A stretch of DNA of 64,000 nucleotides. Origin: Cercis canadensis. Its lineage: Eukaryota > Streptophyta > Magnoliopsida > Fabales > Fabaceae. The notes beneath the pieces were generated by a model that saw only the letters and a program-made list of their open reading frames with translations, had not been told where the DNA came from and did no database searches. Shown here piece after piece: positions 51,501 through 63,637 of this stretch. The stretch is taken from the NCBI GenBank assembly GCA_003255065.1, contig QAOA01006013.1, positions 435,408-499,407 on the forward strand. Reading direction: 5' to 3'. A program made the translations under genes and the position numbers. Every line of letters starts with the position of its first letter. Positions within the stretch are counted from its first letter, which is position 1.

Positions 51501-52910
51501 TTATGTGTTTTTTGACATACTAAAATTCTCTCTCTCTCTCTCTCTTTTTACCATTTATGATGTTAAACAGCTCTTTAATGGTGCTCAGTCCAAGGTGCCA
51601 GGTTATTTGGGCGGCATTTCTGTTGTTGTCTGTTTTGTGGCTGCCGTGGTGTCTCTTGGACTAGCTGTTTTGATGGTACCTCGGCAAGTGATGCCATGGA
51701 CTGGTTTGCTCTTGATGTATGAATGGACTTTCACCATCTTCATTATATTATTTGGCGGTTACCTCCACTTGATTTATCAATTGGGGAAGACCATGGCATC
51801 ACAAGCAACATCCTCATTGTCTGATCCTGAATCTTCTGATTATGATTCAGGAAAAGGTATTTCTCCTAGAGTAAAGCTTATTCGATGGTTTCATCTTTTA
51901 TTTAATTATGGGTGGCCACCAGATCCCTATTATTTTATATGGTATTAGCACCATTATTTTGTATTGTTATTTGTATTTACAGGTCATCAGCGACAGGTGT
52001 CATCTTGTGATGTTGCTCTATGGTACTATGGATTAGGGATGGCCTTCTTGGCCATTGCTGCTCCATCTTTGCCATGTCTTTTTGGAGTTACTGCTTTGTT
52101 TTTGAGGTAAATTCAAATTTGCATTAGAATTTATTACTAAAGAGCTCTTATTACAGCATGAATATTTGCCATCATGATAGGTCTAGTTAGAATATTCTAT
52201 TTATTTTAGGTAAAATTTCAACTTCAACTTTTATGGTGTCAAAAGCAGGTCTTTGTTCCCTGTGGTAAATTTTCCTTAATGTTAACTATCAATAAATAAA
52301 TAAATGTCAAAACTCAATTTTAATAGAACCTCCAATTTTAGGTAAACATCTGTTATTTTGATATGGGTTTCCAAACTGGGATCTCATCCATTACCCTTGT
52401 CAGGAAATGGGAGGAGCCACCTGACACCCGAAGTTTATTGATTATTTAATGGTCATTCCTTGCTTAGTTTTGGCCCACGTTACTCTTAATCTGCTCTTCT
52501 ACCACATTCAGCTCAAGTGGTGGTTCAGAAACAAACAATTAGGGGCTATTTTTTATGGTTTCTTACGCTAGTCTACATAAAAGTACAACTTTATTTGAAA
52601 CTGAATGAAACGAGCCAAAGAATCTCCCTTTAGTTGATACAAGTACAACTTGAAGTGGGTTTAACAATGTTTGTGCCCTGTAATTTTAAGTAGTCTCCTC
52701 ATAAAAAAATGTTGTTCTTAAATCAGTTGCTCTCAATTCTCACGTCTTTTCGATTTCTTGTATAACAGGTTAGGTTTGATGGTTGTTGGGGGCATAATAT
52801 TGGCAGCTTTCATGACATATGCTTCCGAACACCTTGCTATCAGATCATTTCTGAAAGGTTTTGAAGACTATGATATTGCACGGAGTGGGAGATTCTGTTT
52901 CTTATGTTGA
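48575..52910 (+). CDS. IPUT1: Inositol phosphorylceramide glucuronosyltransferase (GT8, PGSIP6)
   Basis: Golgi GT8 enzyme that adds glucuronic acid from UDP-GlcA to inositol phosphorylceramide, the first glycosylation step of plant GIPC sphingolipids. Ten exons: 48575-48805, 49456-49576, 49908-50093, 50230-50393, 50818-50925, 51093-51230, 51315-51449, 51571-51856, 51983-52106, 52769-52910. They sum to 1635 nt, 544 residues plus stop. Signal-anchor-like N-terminus; GT8 fold beginning AYVTLLYGDEFLLG; metal-binding DxD as LDADTIVV (D122, D124); GGDQGFLN; HYTLGPLKPW (246-255, the GT8 HxxGxxKPW motif); then several C-terminal hydrophobic helices and the end CFLC. The multi-pass tail and the CFLC end match Arabidopsis At5g18480 as I recall it and separate it from xylan GUX proteins. 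The frame is open upstream of the ATG for 71 codons but without another ATG. The N at 48833 is intronic. Confidence 0.94.
51526..51545 (+). repeat. (CT)n microsatellite in IPUT1 intron 7
   Basis: A run of about ten CT units between exons 51315-51449 and 51571-51856, merging with the polypyrimidine tract of that intron. Confidence 0.8.
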
Positions 52911-53298
52911 TTGAATTCTTTGGAAGTGTTGATGTAAACTACAGCAGCTAATTTTGTTTTGTTTTGTTTTTTGTTTTTCCTTTTATTTAACTAACAAATA
53001 GCGTTGTTCAACTGGTAGATGTAATTTAGGAATTTTTTGTCAATCTCGGATTGAATTTGTCCGAGGTTTCTGTTGTAATATTATTATTCTTTCAAAAGGT
53101 CGGCTTTTTCCAAATGCAATTGCTTGATTGGTTTGACATGCTTGTCTGGGTTGTAGATGCAAACGTGCTATTTTTATTTTTTTCTTCACAATTCAAGTTT
53201 TACTTCTTTGGCCAGAGAAAAACACCATTGTTGACAATACTTTCTAGCTTGAATTCAATTGACTGCAAGAAATGCCACCACCCAGGGTATTGTCTAAA

Positions 53299-53384
53299 GT
53301 GGCTTTGATGACGCTGCTTTTAAAGTCTCAGATACGATAATGTGGCTTTGATGACGCTGCTTTAAAGTCTTTGATAAGATAATG
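53299..53384 (+). repeat. 43-bp tandem duplication downstream of IPUT1
   Basis: Two units (53299-53341, 53342-53384), each starting GTGGCTTTGATGACGCTGCT, with a few differences. They lie in or just past the IPUT1 3' UTR. Confidence 0.85.
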
Positions 53385-55134
53385 AGTAGGGCTAGTCAGC
53401 TACAATTGCTTTGTTAGAAACCCAGAACCTTCTTTTCTTTGTATCTGCAGACAATAATAAAGGGGGAGATATAAAGTTGATCGTTTGCTTTTCTCACAAA
53501 AGGGCACTAAATTTGTTTTTTCCGTATACTTTCCTTTTTGATCCATGTTTCCCGTATGCTTATCTGGCCTGCCATCACGTATGGATGGATACTTGTGCCA
53601 ACACAAAACTAGTCCCTCCTCTCCGGTATAATGAATTAGTGATGTACAAGGCAATAATTTCTGAACCCTTTCCCCTCCCCCACCAAAAAAAGAAAAAGAA
53701 AAAGATCAATCAAAGGCACATGCAATAATGTAAGCATCATAGTACTAGAGCACGCTTCTTTGCGTTGAGCCTACATTTGGTCACACCATATATTAGAGGG
53801 GACAAGTGATGGTGGAACTCGCACAAGGCCAACAACCTTAAAATGACCTAATTCATAGAAATTTTCCACCCTTCATTTTTAGTGTAACAAGCACTTCTAA
53901 GGGGACAATTTATTTATATTTGGTACTGGAAATCTTTTTAAGTTAACTCTAATTGTCGAATTTAATTATTTCCTAAATCGTACAAAGCATGACAATGTAA
54001 GTGATCCACCACTCCAGAAAAAAATTCAAAAGAGACACGATCGACTTTTGCCACTTGAACCTCAAGTCAAAACAATGAGTGGAAGATACCAAAAAAAGAG
54101 GCAAAAATAATGGCAGATCAATGATGTGGATTATGGATTTTACTGAGTTTAAATTAATTGTCATTGATCTAATCAAACAAATTAAGTTAATCATCATAGT
54201 AGTAGGTTTGTCGTTTTTGGGTTGATGAGTCACAAGCCAATAGAAAATTGTTAATTGATCGGCTTGTTATACCTGTTTTAATTTGTTGTTGGTGGGCGTC
54301 ACTTTCCACAGGGCCCAGGTGGGACACAAGGTGACTAACTCAAAATTTAATAAAGAAAAGGAAGCAGATAATGGAGAGAAGAGTTGAAGATAATTTATGA
54401 TCCTTATCCTAAAGTGTGGTTGATTACAACTATTAATTTTACATAAAGATACAGAAAACAACAAAATCATGTTCATGGAAGGTTCATCAGTATTAGTAAC
54501 TCAAGTTGAAGATACATCGCCATGGTTTCTGATAAGAAGAATATCAAAACGTAAAACCCAATGACACTGTCACTGTCACTGTCAAGCCAATGTAACTATG
54601 TAAGTTGGACAATATACTTAGGAAATTAATCCTGCATATCTATCAATGTGTGGTGATCTTTCAATGCATTATCCATAGCTTTTCATTCTTTCCAAACTAA
54701 TTGGAGACCTTAGTCCTCACGCATAAATCCAATTTCTCAATATCATTCATTTATAGATGTGAAACAAGATTAAGATACTAATAATTGACACAATTCATGT
54801 GTGTAAAAGTCCTATCAAAAAGACTGTTGCCATTGAAATTAATTACATTCTAGTATTCTCACCAAGTTACCATCACCGACACATTTGTACGTCAGTTACT
54901 CTCAACTCCAAAAGTGCTTCAGTTGAATGATTAATATTTAGCTGTATAATGGATTTCTTTTTCTTTTTCTTTTTCGTTTTCTTGCCGAAACTTAAGTAAC
55001 AGCTCAATCATTCTTGTATAATATATATATATAATATGTGTGTGTGTGTGTATTTGTCCTTGGCCACGGCATATATATCTGTATAGTAATATATGAAGGA
55101 AAGGATGAATATGAGGAATGGTTAAATTGGTGTT
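53385..55134. other. Intergenic, no gene recognised
   Basis: Moderately AT-rich, with short frames on both strands and no recognisable domain. An (AT)n(TG)n microsatellite lies at about 55019-55051. Confidence 0.4.
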
Positions 55135-55651
55135 ACACATTAAGCTCAATAATACATAATTATAAATTACTTACGTAAAATAGGTAATTTCTAAATTATT
55201 TACTTAAAAAGAATAATTTTAAATATTTTATTATTTTTTATACACAAAGGAGAACACGCCTTAAAAGTTAAAACGTGTTCAATTAAAACACTCTCGACCC
55301 TGCAAAAGCGTAAAACATGTTCATAAAATGTAAAAAGGTGGTCATGTTTTAGCCTATAAAATGTGTTCAATTAGAACACACTTTATAGGCTAAAGCGTGA
55401 ATGTCTCACACTCTACAACGTGTTTAATTTTATAAACATCCCTGCAATCTTTTTAAACAGTGAATACGTGATTTTTAAACATGTCCTATAACGTTTTCAG
55501 TAGATACACGCTCTATTTGTGTATAGTGTGTTCTCTCTTACTATTGACAAATAATAAAATAATTAAAATTACCTCATTTAAGTAAATAATTTGAAAAGTG
55601 TTCATTTTACGTAAATAGTTTACAAATTTATATTATTTAGGTCAATTTGCC
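55135..55651. mobile_element. Foldback element of the GGCAAATTGACC family, small member
   Basis: The right end reads (reverse complement) GGCAAATTGACCTAAATAA, followed by CTATTTACGTAAAAT and AATTATTTACTTAAAT. The left end has the degenerate counterpart, with TTACTTACGTAAAAT and AAATTATTTACTTAAA. The arms are about 110 bp. The interior carries alternating GCGTG/CACGC-type motifs (AAAACGTGTTC, CTAAAGCGTGAA, AACACGCC) that can pair into a long hairpin. No coding sequence. Confidence 0.6.
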
Positions 55652-55869
55652 TAATATATTGGTATGTCCCAAAGGCAGAGTGGATCATGTGGTTTTATTC
55701 TCTATAAACCCAGCATGTACTGCACTTTGATTAACCTATCTGGAAAATTCAACTTACTAACGCTCTTTCTTTAATTTATAGAAACTGGTACGCTTTCTTA
55801 CCGGCCAGTTCTATATCTAATATACCGAAAACATAACTTTGGTTTTCTCATAAATTGGTGCAAACAAAT

Positions 55870-56400
55870 TAAGGCGATCGATCTTTGATAGAGGGTAACA
55901 GCAGCTGGGTTTCAAGCTCCTCTGCAATGTTATGTTAAGAATCCAATAGAACAAGAACAAAGATATTTATAAGTAATGTAGCAGAAAAGCTAACATATCC
56001 CTGGGAAGAAGAAGGGGCCAGCGAGGGGGGATTGAAGGGGGTTATTTGGTTGCCCAAATCACAGGACATATATAGTAAAAACAGAAACATTTTCTTGGAA
56101 ATTTAACTAGATATGAAAATCACATGTCTTAGTTTATTATCTTTCATATTCTGGGCAACCAAACAAAGGAACACATACAAGTGAAAATAGATGAAAAAAG
56201 ACAATCATCAAAAGCCAAGCATCAGACTTGCCTAGAGGACACATTTCCTCAGGTCAAACTTCCTCTGGTTTCTTCTACCTTCTTCCCTGTGCTATAATTG
56301 GCCATGGCTCCAACAATAACAGCGTATACCCCACAAGGAAACACTTGAACTTGCACCAAAGGTGATCCTCTGATCTTCTTCTTAACCTTAAGAGAATCAT

Positions 56401-56434
<34 letters not shown>

Positions 56435-56515
56435 AAAAGAGAACGAAGAGATGAATGATGGGGTAAGAAGAGGTTAGAGTTGTTGGGGGATGGAGTTATG
56501 GGTTATATTTATAAT
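55870..56515 (-). other. Possible small transcription unit with TATA box, product unknown
   Basis: On the minus strand, TATAAATATA (56504-56513) is followed by a pyrimidine-rich leader and a (GA)n tract, then an ATG at 56400. The frame gives 41 residues (MILLRLRRRSED ... IIAQGRR), and a consensus donor AAG|GTAGAA overlaps its end. A good acceptor (TTGCAG or GCAGAG, near 55930-55936) lies downstream. Another frame through the same exon is open and encodes VQVFPCGVYAVIVGAMA. I recognise neither. It could be a small peptide gene, a non-coding RNA, or chance. Confidence 0.28.
56404..56432 (+). repeat. (CT)n microsatellite
   Basis: About 14 CT units, i.e. (GA)n in the leader of the putative minus-strand unit at 55870-56515. 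Such GA tracts are common in plant 5' UTRs and bind BPC-type factors; function here is not shown. Confidence 0.85.
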
Positions 56516-57778
56516 GGGGCATAGATTTCTTAGTCCTAAAGTGGGAGAGACGGATGAAACAAAGGTTAAAGTGGGAAAATAGAGCAAGTTCATGTACAAG
56601 CGAGGGCCTAGCTATTACACATGTTGTGGATTATACTTGTAATTAATAAAGAGAATATCCCATTAGGTAAGGATCTATTGGCATTGGAGTGGGAATCTGA
56701 GGTAAACCCAATTGATTGGAGGCCATTAACAGAAAATAAATAAGAAAATTAGTGCACAAGAGTCAATTTTGTATCAACTTAAGAGCATTGATGATGGACA
56801 AGTGGCAGGTCTTTCATTTGTCAACATTGTGGACCTGGCTAGTACTTTGTCAGTGGCAAAGGTTGTAGGTTGATGACTAAATGTATAGTATGAAGTCACT
56901 TACGTTACATGTACCTAATCTATAATACATCTTGAATCTTCTGGAATCAGGATAAATGTATAGTAATCTTAAGGTAAATAGGTTAAATAACTGGTTTTGT
57001 CCCTGCTGAAAAAAGTACATGTTATTGTTAGAGAGAGTATGAAACCTGGGTTGTCAAGGTTTTTGGCACATGATTCCCAATTTCTTCTATCCTACTTAAC
57101 CATATATCTTGGGAGTTTGGAAACCAAAATTAGTATTAAGCAATTTTTGCTTTAATTTATTTGAAAAAAGAAAAGGACTCCCCCATGTTGTCCACCTTCT
57201 TCTAATTAATGGTGTAGTACAACCTTTATTTTATTTTCTAATGAATATAAAATATAATTATAGAACCAGTTTTGGTCACAAAACCTAAAAACCATTGGTG
57301 AGGCAGAGGCTCCAGATAGATAAAACCAAATTTGATGGGTCATTCTGCCTTTAGACAAGAAAAATAAAAAGGTAAACTTGGTGGGGGAGGTAGTGAAATC
57401 AAATACTTTATACAACAAAGAGGGGAGACTCCAAGTTAATTATGGTGTGGTGGGAATTAATTGACAAATCTCAAAGTGCCTACCTTTTTTCATCATCAGG
57501 ATGAATAAATAATAATGCCAATTGATCCAAGTGCTAATCCAACTGATAACTGATTTTTTTAGGGATGCCCATTCTATCTAATAATATTAAGATTAATATT
57601 AATATTAAATTAGTCCCTTAAAACACTTCACACAATGACGTGTTTCACGTTGCAACGTCCTGCTGTCAAATTTGGGACTCAAGGACAATATACGTACCAA
57701 GCAATCTGTACGGACAGACAACAACCCATGTTGCATCTTCCAAATAATATTTAAAAAGAAAAAGGAGAAATCACTAAT
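56516..57778. other. Intergenic, no gene recognised
   Basis: Mixed-composition DNA without recognisable coding sequence. The part next to 56516 would be the promoter of the putative small unit at 55870-56515. Confidence 0.35.
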
Positions 57779-57786
57779 GCCAATGG

Positions 57787-59054
57787 GGCAAATTGACTCA
57801 AATAATATATTTTTATAAATTATTTATATAAATAAGGCAATTTTTAAACTATTTATTTAAAAGGATATTTTTGAATATTTTATTAATTTTTAATTAGAGT
57901 AAAACATGCTTTATTTGTGTGTAAAATGTGTATAAACTGATCACGTTTTAGAAAAAAAGTGTGTCTATTATTGAGAAACACAGACGTGGGAAAAAGCAAG
58001 CCAGTGAACACATTTTGGGTCTAAAACGTGTTTCTTTAGTTGAGACATGATACTTCAAATTTATTTTGTTAATTGTCTGGGAGAATTACTAATACATACA
58101 ATTAAGGAAGACTTTTGTAAAAAAATAAAAATGAAAAAGTGATAATCACAAAGTACTCTTCGGCTTTAGTTGAGTATCAACAAAAATCATTTTTAGGATA
58201 GTATTCTCTCGAATAAAATTATCTTTTTAGTTACATTAGAATGCAACGTACTTAAAAAAAAAAAAAGAGTATATGATAAAAATAAAAATTTATAATCAAA
58301 AAAGATATTACTAGACTTATAAATCATTGGCGACAAAAGATTACTTTGATACTCGTATAGAATTAATTGAAATACAAAAAAGGATAATTAATAAAGGAAA
58401 TCTAGTAAGATCATGTTAAATGATACTCTGTTGAAAATGGTGCATTAATGTCTCTAAATTTAGTGGAGCACCTCAAAATGGGTTGCATAGTTTAGATATT
58501 ATTGGTGGGTTTCATGCGAATTCTGAAGGTGATCCTACATGTATCGTCACATTATCCTAATCAATTGTCTAATAACTTTATTATATTTTCTGTGTTTGAT
58601 AAGAGAAAGAGATTGAGCTAGAAAAACATTTCCACACTTCAAATCCACTTCAATTGAAAATACTCTCCATGTTCAAATGATCCAGTATCCATATCAAATA
58701 ATATTGGCCGGGAGGAATAACGGACATTTTCATGCATCTTCTTATCCACATCATCTTCAAAACGCTTTAGGCTTGGAACACGTGAGGGACACGCTTTAGG
58801 CTGGGGAACACACTTTAGAGCTAAAGCGTGTTCATTGGCTTATTTTTTCCCACGTCTGCATTTCTCAATAGTGGACATGTTTTTACTCTAAAGCGTAATC
58901 AATTTATATACATTTTACATATAAGTAAAACGTGTTTTATTCTGGTTGAAAAATTAATAAAATATTTAAAAGTGTCTATTTTAGATAAATAGTTTAGAAA
59001 TTGTTCTATTTATGTAAATAATTTACAAAAATATATTATTAAGATAAATTTGCC
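57787..59054. mobile_element. Long-TIR (about 250 bp) non-autonomous element, Mutator-like
   Basis: The left arm 57787-58035 and the reverse complement of 58804-59054 align nearly end to end: GGCAAATT start, AATAATATATTTTT, CTAAACTATTTA or equivalent, AATATTTTATTAATTTTT, then the shared CAGACGTGGGAAAAA. GCCAATGG (57779-57786) upstream and GCCAATGAG (59055-59063) downstream look like an 8-9 bp target duplication. Long arms plus about 9-bp duplications point to a Mutator-like non-autonomous element. The 770-bp interior has no recognisable coding sequence. The family is shared with 55135-55651 and probably with 44713-44815 and 39151-39574. Confidence 0.75.
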
Positions 59055-59376
59055 GCCAATGAGAATGGGAAATGTCTACCTTGAAAATAAGCGAATAATG
59101 ATCAGAACTATTGAGGGGTGTTTCTTAAAAAATTCCATTATTATTTTTACGACAAATAAATGTTATTATAAGAGAAGCTTAATTAAATGCATGTTTTTCA
59201 GTCAGCCAAAATAGATTAGTATGTAATTTATCCATTTTACTCTCATCAAAATAATATGTAAAATCATTTCTTAAATAATATATTCTAATATAAAACTTTT
59301 TTTTGAAAATCATTTTTTTACCACTAATCCAAACACCTCCAAATTTGAACGCAATGAGGTTTTCTTGGCAAAACAG

Positions 59377-59652
59377 AGCCAACTTATGAACCTCATTAAG
59401 CGAAAAAAAAAAAAGAATTGAAAATAAAAAGTGGTGAATGAGTTAAAAACCAAAAAGATTGAGACGATCTGGTTATGGAGATAATAAGCGATTATAATCG
59501 CAGAGCTATTGCTAANGAGCCAACTTATGAACCTCATTAAGCGAAAAAAAAAGAATTGAAAATAAAAAGTGGTGAATGAGTTAAAAACCAAAAAGATTGA
59601 GACGATCTGGTTATGGAGATAATAAGCGATTATAATCGCAGAGCTATTGCTA
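59377..59652. repeat. Direct duplication across an N (contig-end artefact)
   Basis: About 138 bp beginning GAGCCAACTTATGAACC is present before (59377-59515) and after (59517-59652) the N at 59516, differing only in an A-run. The second copy continues into unique sequence. This fits unmerged overlapping contig ends. Confidence 0.85.
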
Positions 59653-61056
59653 AACAAAAATAGATAGGGTTGTCTTAATTATAGAATATCGTATCATGAT
59701 TTCCACCAAACAAGATTTCCTTTATAACAACTAACACATAAAAATTATCCAACAAGATAGAGAAAAAAGAGATCATAAGCAAAACTACTTTAATGCAGAA
59801 CTAAGCATCAATTTTCTTTTTCTTCTTAGATATTTTAACTGGGAATGTTTTGAGAAATGAAATTTTAAACTTGAGACTTTACAAGAGAACACTTAATTAG
59901 TGTACATTAGATTGGACAGTGGGTTAAATAGAAAAAAGGACAAAAGAAAAGAGGCAAGGTCCAATGAATTGGCTCACAAACTGTGTTTTTCATAAGAATA
60001 AATGATAGCATTTAAAAGGTATCCATCGGTAAATTGCAAAAAGTCTTATAATTTCCTAATACTAAAGTTAAGACTTTGACATTAAGTTACCTATCTGCTG
60101 ACTTTGAGTGACTTTTTAAGACACACGCTGCCTTAAGTTGGCCACATGTTCTATTCCATTCCATGTCAAGGAAAAAGACGACACGTGTTCTATTATCTTA
60201 TTATCTATCCATGAAAAAAAAAGAAAAACTTACATGATTATGACACGCAGAGGAAAAGTTTTGTTATTTTATTTTCATGATAGGATTATTTTTCTTTCGC
60301 TTAACAAGAGAAGGTCTTGATCCAGAAACCTTTTAATTTCAAAAGTCCAATACAGAAAAACCCTTTTTCTCGGCTAGAACATGTTCCAGAAGAAAACCTA
60401 GCAACCTACGTCATAGTAATCTGGGCGAAGAAGGATCAAATCCTCTTCATTCGGCCAACATATTATGTTCAACAAATCATAGTCAAGAATCACAACTTGA
60501 AAACATTGGTATTATGACTAAAATAAGATAAGAGTCGCATGCTAAGCATGGATATTGGAAAGCAATTTGTGCATCTGCATTTATAGATGGTCATGGAGTC
60601 AACTGAAAATACACGTGATCTCTGGACCATTCTTACAAATATTGAACAGGCAATAATAGCCTTGAAAATACAGTACAACGCTTGAAAGTCTGTATTGATG
60701 CCCTGATCTAACAATCTATAGTTTCGAATTATTGCTGCCTGAAGCATAGCATAGCATCTCATATCTGTCAAAAGATTTGAGGAGAAAGAATAGTGAGACA
60801 TCAATAACAAGGAGCAAATAAAAATGTCAAAGTTAAAACTCCAGGAAGTCGCAGATACCATGGTTACAGCATATCCAATAAACAGGATGACACCACATCT
60901 CTGAACCGCAACATCCTGTATGAGAAAAAAGAGACAGCAGAAAATCCGTGGCCCCTTATAAAATTGGCCACCTCCTTGTGTATTTGTATTGCATTATATA
61001 TATGGTCTTTTCATTTAGCCTAGAATGAATCTGGGTGCAGGAGAGAGAATATAAAA
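59653..61056. other. Intergenic and 3' region of TH2
   Basis: The stretch next to 61056 is the 3' UTR of TH2. 60490-60900 has several splice-like sites on the minus strand and could be further 3' UTR or an alternative 3' end, but no domain is recognisable. The rest is AT-rich without a visible gene. Confidence 0.35.
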
Positions 61057-63637
61057 CTAGCAACCCAAAATAAAGGCATGCACTTCAGCCCAACTATCAA
61101 CTGTGTAAAGAACACCGGATAGAGCCTTCCAATTAGAAGAGTTTCCTCCAATGTATCCTTTCTGCTTCTTAACCAAGCCAGGGAACAATGGAACAAATGA
61201 TATACCAAACTGTGTCCCTACTCTCCTAAGGCTTGAACTTGAACCAATCACAATTCCTATATCTGCTTCAAGCAGACAAAGTAAATCTCCCACTGAATCT
61301 CCAATGTAAATAGTTAAGTTCTTCCTGTCGTCATTGCAGTTCTTCAATATATTGCGGAATTCTTGGACCTTGTCAGTGGGAGACTCCACCTTCTTAACAA
61401 TTTCACCCGTAGAAACAGATATCTCAAAAGTGAACTCATTAGCATGCACATTCAGCTCAGTCAAACCAGCTGCTCCAATATTTAAAAAATTGAAATAAAT
61501 AAAAAGGCAACAGGAATAAATAAAGTATAATAAATTGATAACTTCAATCAACTAGGCAAATCCTCAACAAAAGTACACTGAAAGAACACCATAAACTCAA
61601 ATCATAAAAAATAAAGCACCTGAAAGTAACTATGGAAGGGTCAACAATCACAAACAATTAAGTGAAGCCTCCTCCCGATGGGAGCATGAGCAATTTCATT
61701 ATGCGGAAAACCAATGTGTTCCTACCAACTCAAAGAAAGTCATAAAAGTAAACAGAAAAATAACTTCATGGTTATTCAATTCATTCCCATAAGCCATTCT
61801 ACTACGAAAGGCAACAATGGGAGCAGGAGCAATTTTATAAATGGAAAACCAAGCGTGTGTTCCTACGAGCTCAGAGAAAGTGATAATGATAAACAGAAAA
61901 CTTAATTCATTCTCATAAGCCATTCTAACACAAAAGTCATGCTTTGTCTGTTTTATATAAGGAAAGCAGAATCTTCACTAACATTCTTGTAAGTTAATAT
62001 CAAAAGCAGTAGATATGTAAGATATAAGCATGTATCCAATGCATAAGTTTAAGTAACAGAAGGATCAATTAATGGCTGACCAAGTTTTCAAAATCTCAAG
62101 GAAGCAAATAATGATTAAAAAATATATTGAAGGTATAAATAGATAAGTAACGGAGGGAAGGTTGGACAAGATATGGCAGGATTAGGAGGCCTCCTACAGT
62201 AGGAAGAGCAAGAAAGGAATACTTATTAAAATCAGCAAGAAACCTATGAAAAAGCAAAATGAACACAATAATAATTTTAAATACAAGCAGTGTGCTAAAG
62301 TAAAAAGGAAGATAACTTCATGAACTAAAGTCTTTATATTCAATCATTACAACCTAAATATCAGCAAGAGAAGAGAAATTGCAGGTCAGTGTCATAGGAA
62401 TATACCTGACAAGAAAGCAGATCTAATGAGATCACCACACCAGCAGTATGAAAGCACATGCACGTTTGCATTCAAATTTTCATTCTTTACAATTCTCTGA
62501 AAGAAATTAGTGCAACCATCTTGAAGAATCAGATGCTCTCCAGCACGTTTTATATCTTCAAGGTTCACACCCTTGAGTACACCTGACTCAATCACCCTAT
62601 CATTTGCCTTCTTCTCAAACTCTGAAAGTCGCTCAAGTGCTACAGACAATTTTTTATAATCGAAACCCTCCACTGCAAAATGGCATTGGTCAAAGTCAGA
62701 ATTCACAAAAGCTGATAACAGAAAGCAGATTGATGCTAAATCATGTCAAACAAATGCTACGGAAAATATTAAAAATTATCATACATCTCTTAGGAGGCAA
62801 AATGCTTTCTATACATTGCTCATAATCCTCAGTATACTGCTTGGATAGAAAGCCCCATGTATTCCTGAGGTCAGCAGAAGACATCCGAACAATTTGATCT
62901 TCCGGCTGATTCTGCTCAGATTTTGGTGCTGTCAGTATTGCAATTTCTGCCAAGATGGCAGACGAATCAACAACGGTGCAAGTCAAATCAAAATCAGAAA
63001 ATATCACAAGACGATCTTCTGCAGGATTATGTCCTTTAGTCAAGGGTACTGCAGTTGGCTGAAAGAGTGGCTGAGCAGAGAAGAAGTCTATTTCAAGCTT
63101 CATTGCTTGGTGATACAGCTTTTCAATGACATCAAGCTCTTCGCCTGTCAAAGAGACACTTAGTTTATCGAGCAAATCTTCAGTTTGCAGAGCAGAGGCC
63201 TAAATTCAAAGAGAAGGTTAACTGAGTGCTAGGAGTCAAGAAGGCCATCAATGAAACATAGATTCCACCAATTTTCAAAATAGTGGAGTACTATTAAAGC
63301 AACAACAATAACTACATGGTAAGGTTCTATTGTCGATATGACGAACCTGGAAACCTTCAGAAGAATAATTGTCAATCCACTTCTGGAAAGGGTGAGTAAC
63401 ATCCTTGGGGTCTAGAAGTTGCAAGAACTGTTTACCCAAAAAGGCATAAAGCCTCATGCAAGGAGCCATGGCACCTAGAGTATAGGCAGCAATTTTTGTT
63501 TTCTCAAAAGGTGTTGCAAGTTTACCAGGACCTTTCACTCCTTCCACCTTCCCTGAGGCAGTAGCGAACAAGAAGTCTGTGTACTTAACCGTTGCAGAAT
63601 TAATACTGCTCTCTTTGGCAAGGTCTAATCCCCATTC
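61057..63637 (-). CDS. TH2: Bifunctional TH2: TenA-like domain plus HAD thiamin-monophosphate phosphatase, partial
   Basis: Thiamin metabolism enzyme; Arabidopsis TH2/PALE1 (At5g32470) joins a TenA-type aminopyrimidine hydrolase to a HAD phosphatase that converts thiamin monophosphate to thiamin, in mitochondria and cytosol. Four exons in the window, right to left: 63347-63637, 62785-63199, 62406-62672, 61057-61469 (stop at 61059-61057). They sum to 1386 nt, 461 residues plus stop. The first visible residues are EWGLDLAKESS. APCMRLYAFLG fits the TenA cysteine motif. HAD motif I is FSDFDLTCTVVDSS, and the late motif is IYIGDSVGDLLCLLEADIG. The acceptor at 63637 shows at least one more exon to the right, outside the window, so about 150 N-terminal residues (targeting peptide and the start of TenA) are missing. 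Confidence 0.93.

Noticed and set aside
60490-60861. A 123-residue minus-strand frame downstream of TH2 as a gene
   Set aside because: No recognisable domain and low-complexity hydrophobic composition. It is more likely TH2 3' UTR or intergenic sequence.
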